DNA of 5,014 nt from Thermococci archaeon (GTDB taxonomy: Archaea > Methanobacteriota_B > Thermococci > Thermococcales > Thermococcaceae). The translations under genes were made by a program, and so were the position numbers. This document shows, piece after piece, positions 4,301-5,014 of the stretch. The notes under the pieces were generated by a model. The model saw nothing but the letters and a program-made list of their open reading frames with translations, searched no databases and had not been told where the DNA came from. The DNA lies in contig QMUB01000116.1 of NCBI GenBank assembly GCA_003663695.1, positions 1-5,014 of the forward strand, read 5' to 3'. How positions within the stretch are numbered: the stretch's first letter is position 1; each line of letters begins with the position of its first letter.

Positions 4301-5014
4301 GCACTGTTTAGTGCAGGCAATTTAGTTTTAGCAATAGTTTTGTTGTTTGTTCTGGTGTTTTTAGCATCTGCAATAAAGATAGTTAAGGAATACGAAAGAG
4401 CAGTGATATTCCGGCTGGGTAGGGTCGTCGGTGCAAGAGGTCCAGGTCTGTTCTTCATAATACCAATATTTGAAAAAGCCATTATCGTGGATTTGAGGAC
4501 TCAGGTCTTGGACGTTCCAGTTCAGGAGACCATAACGAGAGATAACGTTCCAGTGAGAGTGAATGCCGTTGTTTACTTTAGAGTAATTGACCCAACCAAA
4601 GCGGTGATCAAAGTCAAGAACTTCATAATGGCAACATCTCAGATATCCCAGACAACCCTGAGAAGTGTTATAGGTCAGGCTCATCTGGATGAGCTCCTTA
4701 GTGCAAGAGAGAAGCTTAACATGGAGCTTCAGAAGATAATTGACGAGGCAACGGATCCTTGGGGAATTAAAGTCTCTACCGTTGAAATTAAGGATGTTGA
4801 GCTTCCGGCGGGGATGCAGAAGGCGATGGCAAGGCAGGCCGAGGCAGAGAGAGAAAGAAGAGCCAGAATCACACTCGCTGAAGCTGAAAGACAGGCTGCA
4901 GAAAAGCTTAGAGATGCCGCTGAGATTATATCCTCACATCCAATGGCACTGCAGCTCAGAACTCTCCAGACAATTGGCGATGTTGCAGGGGACAAGAGTA
5001 ATGTGATAGTGTTA
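4298..5014 (+). CDS. Stomatin-like SPFH/prohibitin-family membrane protein (3' truncated by window edge)
   Basis: Stomatins are membrane-anchored scaffold proteins that oligomerise in lipid domains. In P. horikoshii the homologue PH1511 is the substrate of the neighbouring NfeD protease. Seen: 239 codons open to the last base of the window with no stop, so the 3' end is missing; PH1511 is about 266 residues, so about 90% is present. Residues 5-28 form the N-terminal hydrophobic anchor ([19 protein letters not shown]). The SPFH/band 7 domain follows, with typical segments [34 protein letters not shown] and [19 protein letters not shown] charged alanine/glutamate/arginine-rich coiled coil (about 175-217, [20 protein letters not shown]) comes next. 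The sequence stops in SNVIVL, at the beginning of the hydrophobic region cleaved in PH1511. ATG 4298 is supported by GGTGGTGG three bases upstream and overlaps the nfeD stop. Confidence 0.94.
   Translation, partial: MALFSAGNLVLAIVLLFVLVFLASAIKIVKEYERAVIFRLGRVVGARGPGLFFIIPIFEKAIIVDLRTQVLDVPVQETITRDNVPVRVNAVVYFRVIDPTKAVIKVKNFIMATSQISQTTLRSVIGQAHLDELLSAREKLNMELQKIIDEATDPWGIKVSTVEIKDVELPAGMQKAMARQAEAERERRARITLAEAERQAAEKLRDAAEIISSHPMALQLRTLQTIGDVAGDKSNVIVL

Noticed and set aside
3965..4684. Minus-strand ORFs opposite nfeD and stomatin
   Set aside because: They are antisense shadows of two confidently identified genes, with no ribosome binding sites or family features.

Overview
The window most resembles a chromosome segment of a hyperthermophilic euryarchaeon of the order Thermococcales (Pyrococcus, Thermococcus or Palaeococcus). 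The reasons are an archaeal-type Pgk, the ribosome-maturation nuclease Nob1, an NfeD protease/stomatin pair like that of Pyrococcus horikoshii, archaeal TATA-like promoter elements, and ribosome binding sites of the GGTGAT type. The placement rests on protein and motif recognition; no database search was made.

Layout, left to right. The 3' part of pgk (1-500, +) is followed by nob1 (525-1007, +). A compact four-gene operon on the minus strand then runs from 2859 down to 1052. In transcription order it holds a 96-residue basic protein of unknown function, an AlkA-like DNA glycosylase (start moved to the ATG at 2564, 270 residues), a 108-residue coiled-coil protein, and a 130-residue protein with a ribbon-helix-helix-like N-terminus and a helical tail. 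Spacings are 4 bp, 3 bp and a 23-bp overlap. A 107-bp divergent promoter region (2860-2966) separates this operon from the plus-strand nfeD/stomatin pair (2967 to the window end), which is joined by a one-base TAATG stop/start overlap. The stomatin gene runs off the right edge. There is no gene-free stretch longer than 107 bp.

The least expected feature is a good C/D box sRNA candidate on the minus strand at about 990-1048. It has boxes C, D', C' and D in the right order and spacing, guides of 11 and 12 nt, and a 5-bp terminal stem placed exactly as an archaeal kink-turn requires. A T-rich tract that could end transcription follows it. It starts four bases after the last stop codon of the minus-strand operon and overlaps the last codons of nob1 in antisense. 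If real, it would guide 2'-O-methylation of rRNA or tRNA, next to a gene for 16S rRNA maturation.

Functionally the window joins glycolysis (Pgk), ribosome biogenesis (Nob1 and the sRNA), alkylation repair with three uncharacterised partners, and membrane-protein quality control (NfeD protease and stomatin). The NfeD protein keeps its Ser97/Lys138 dyad but has an altered DTPGG-type motif, which deserves a check.
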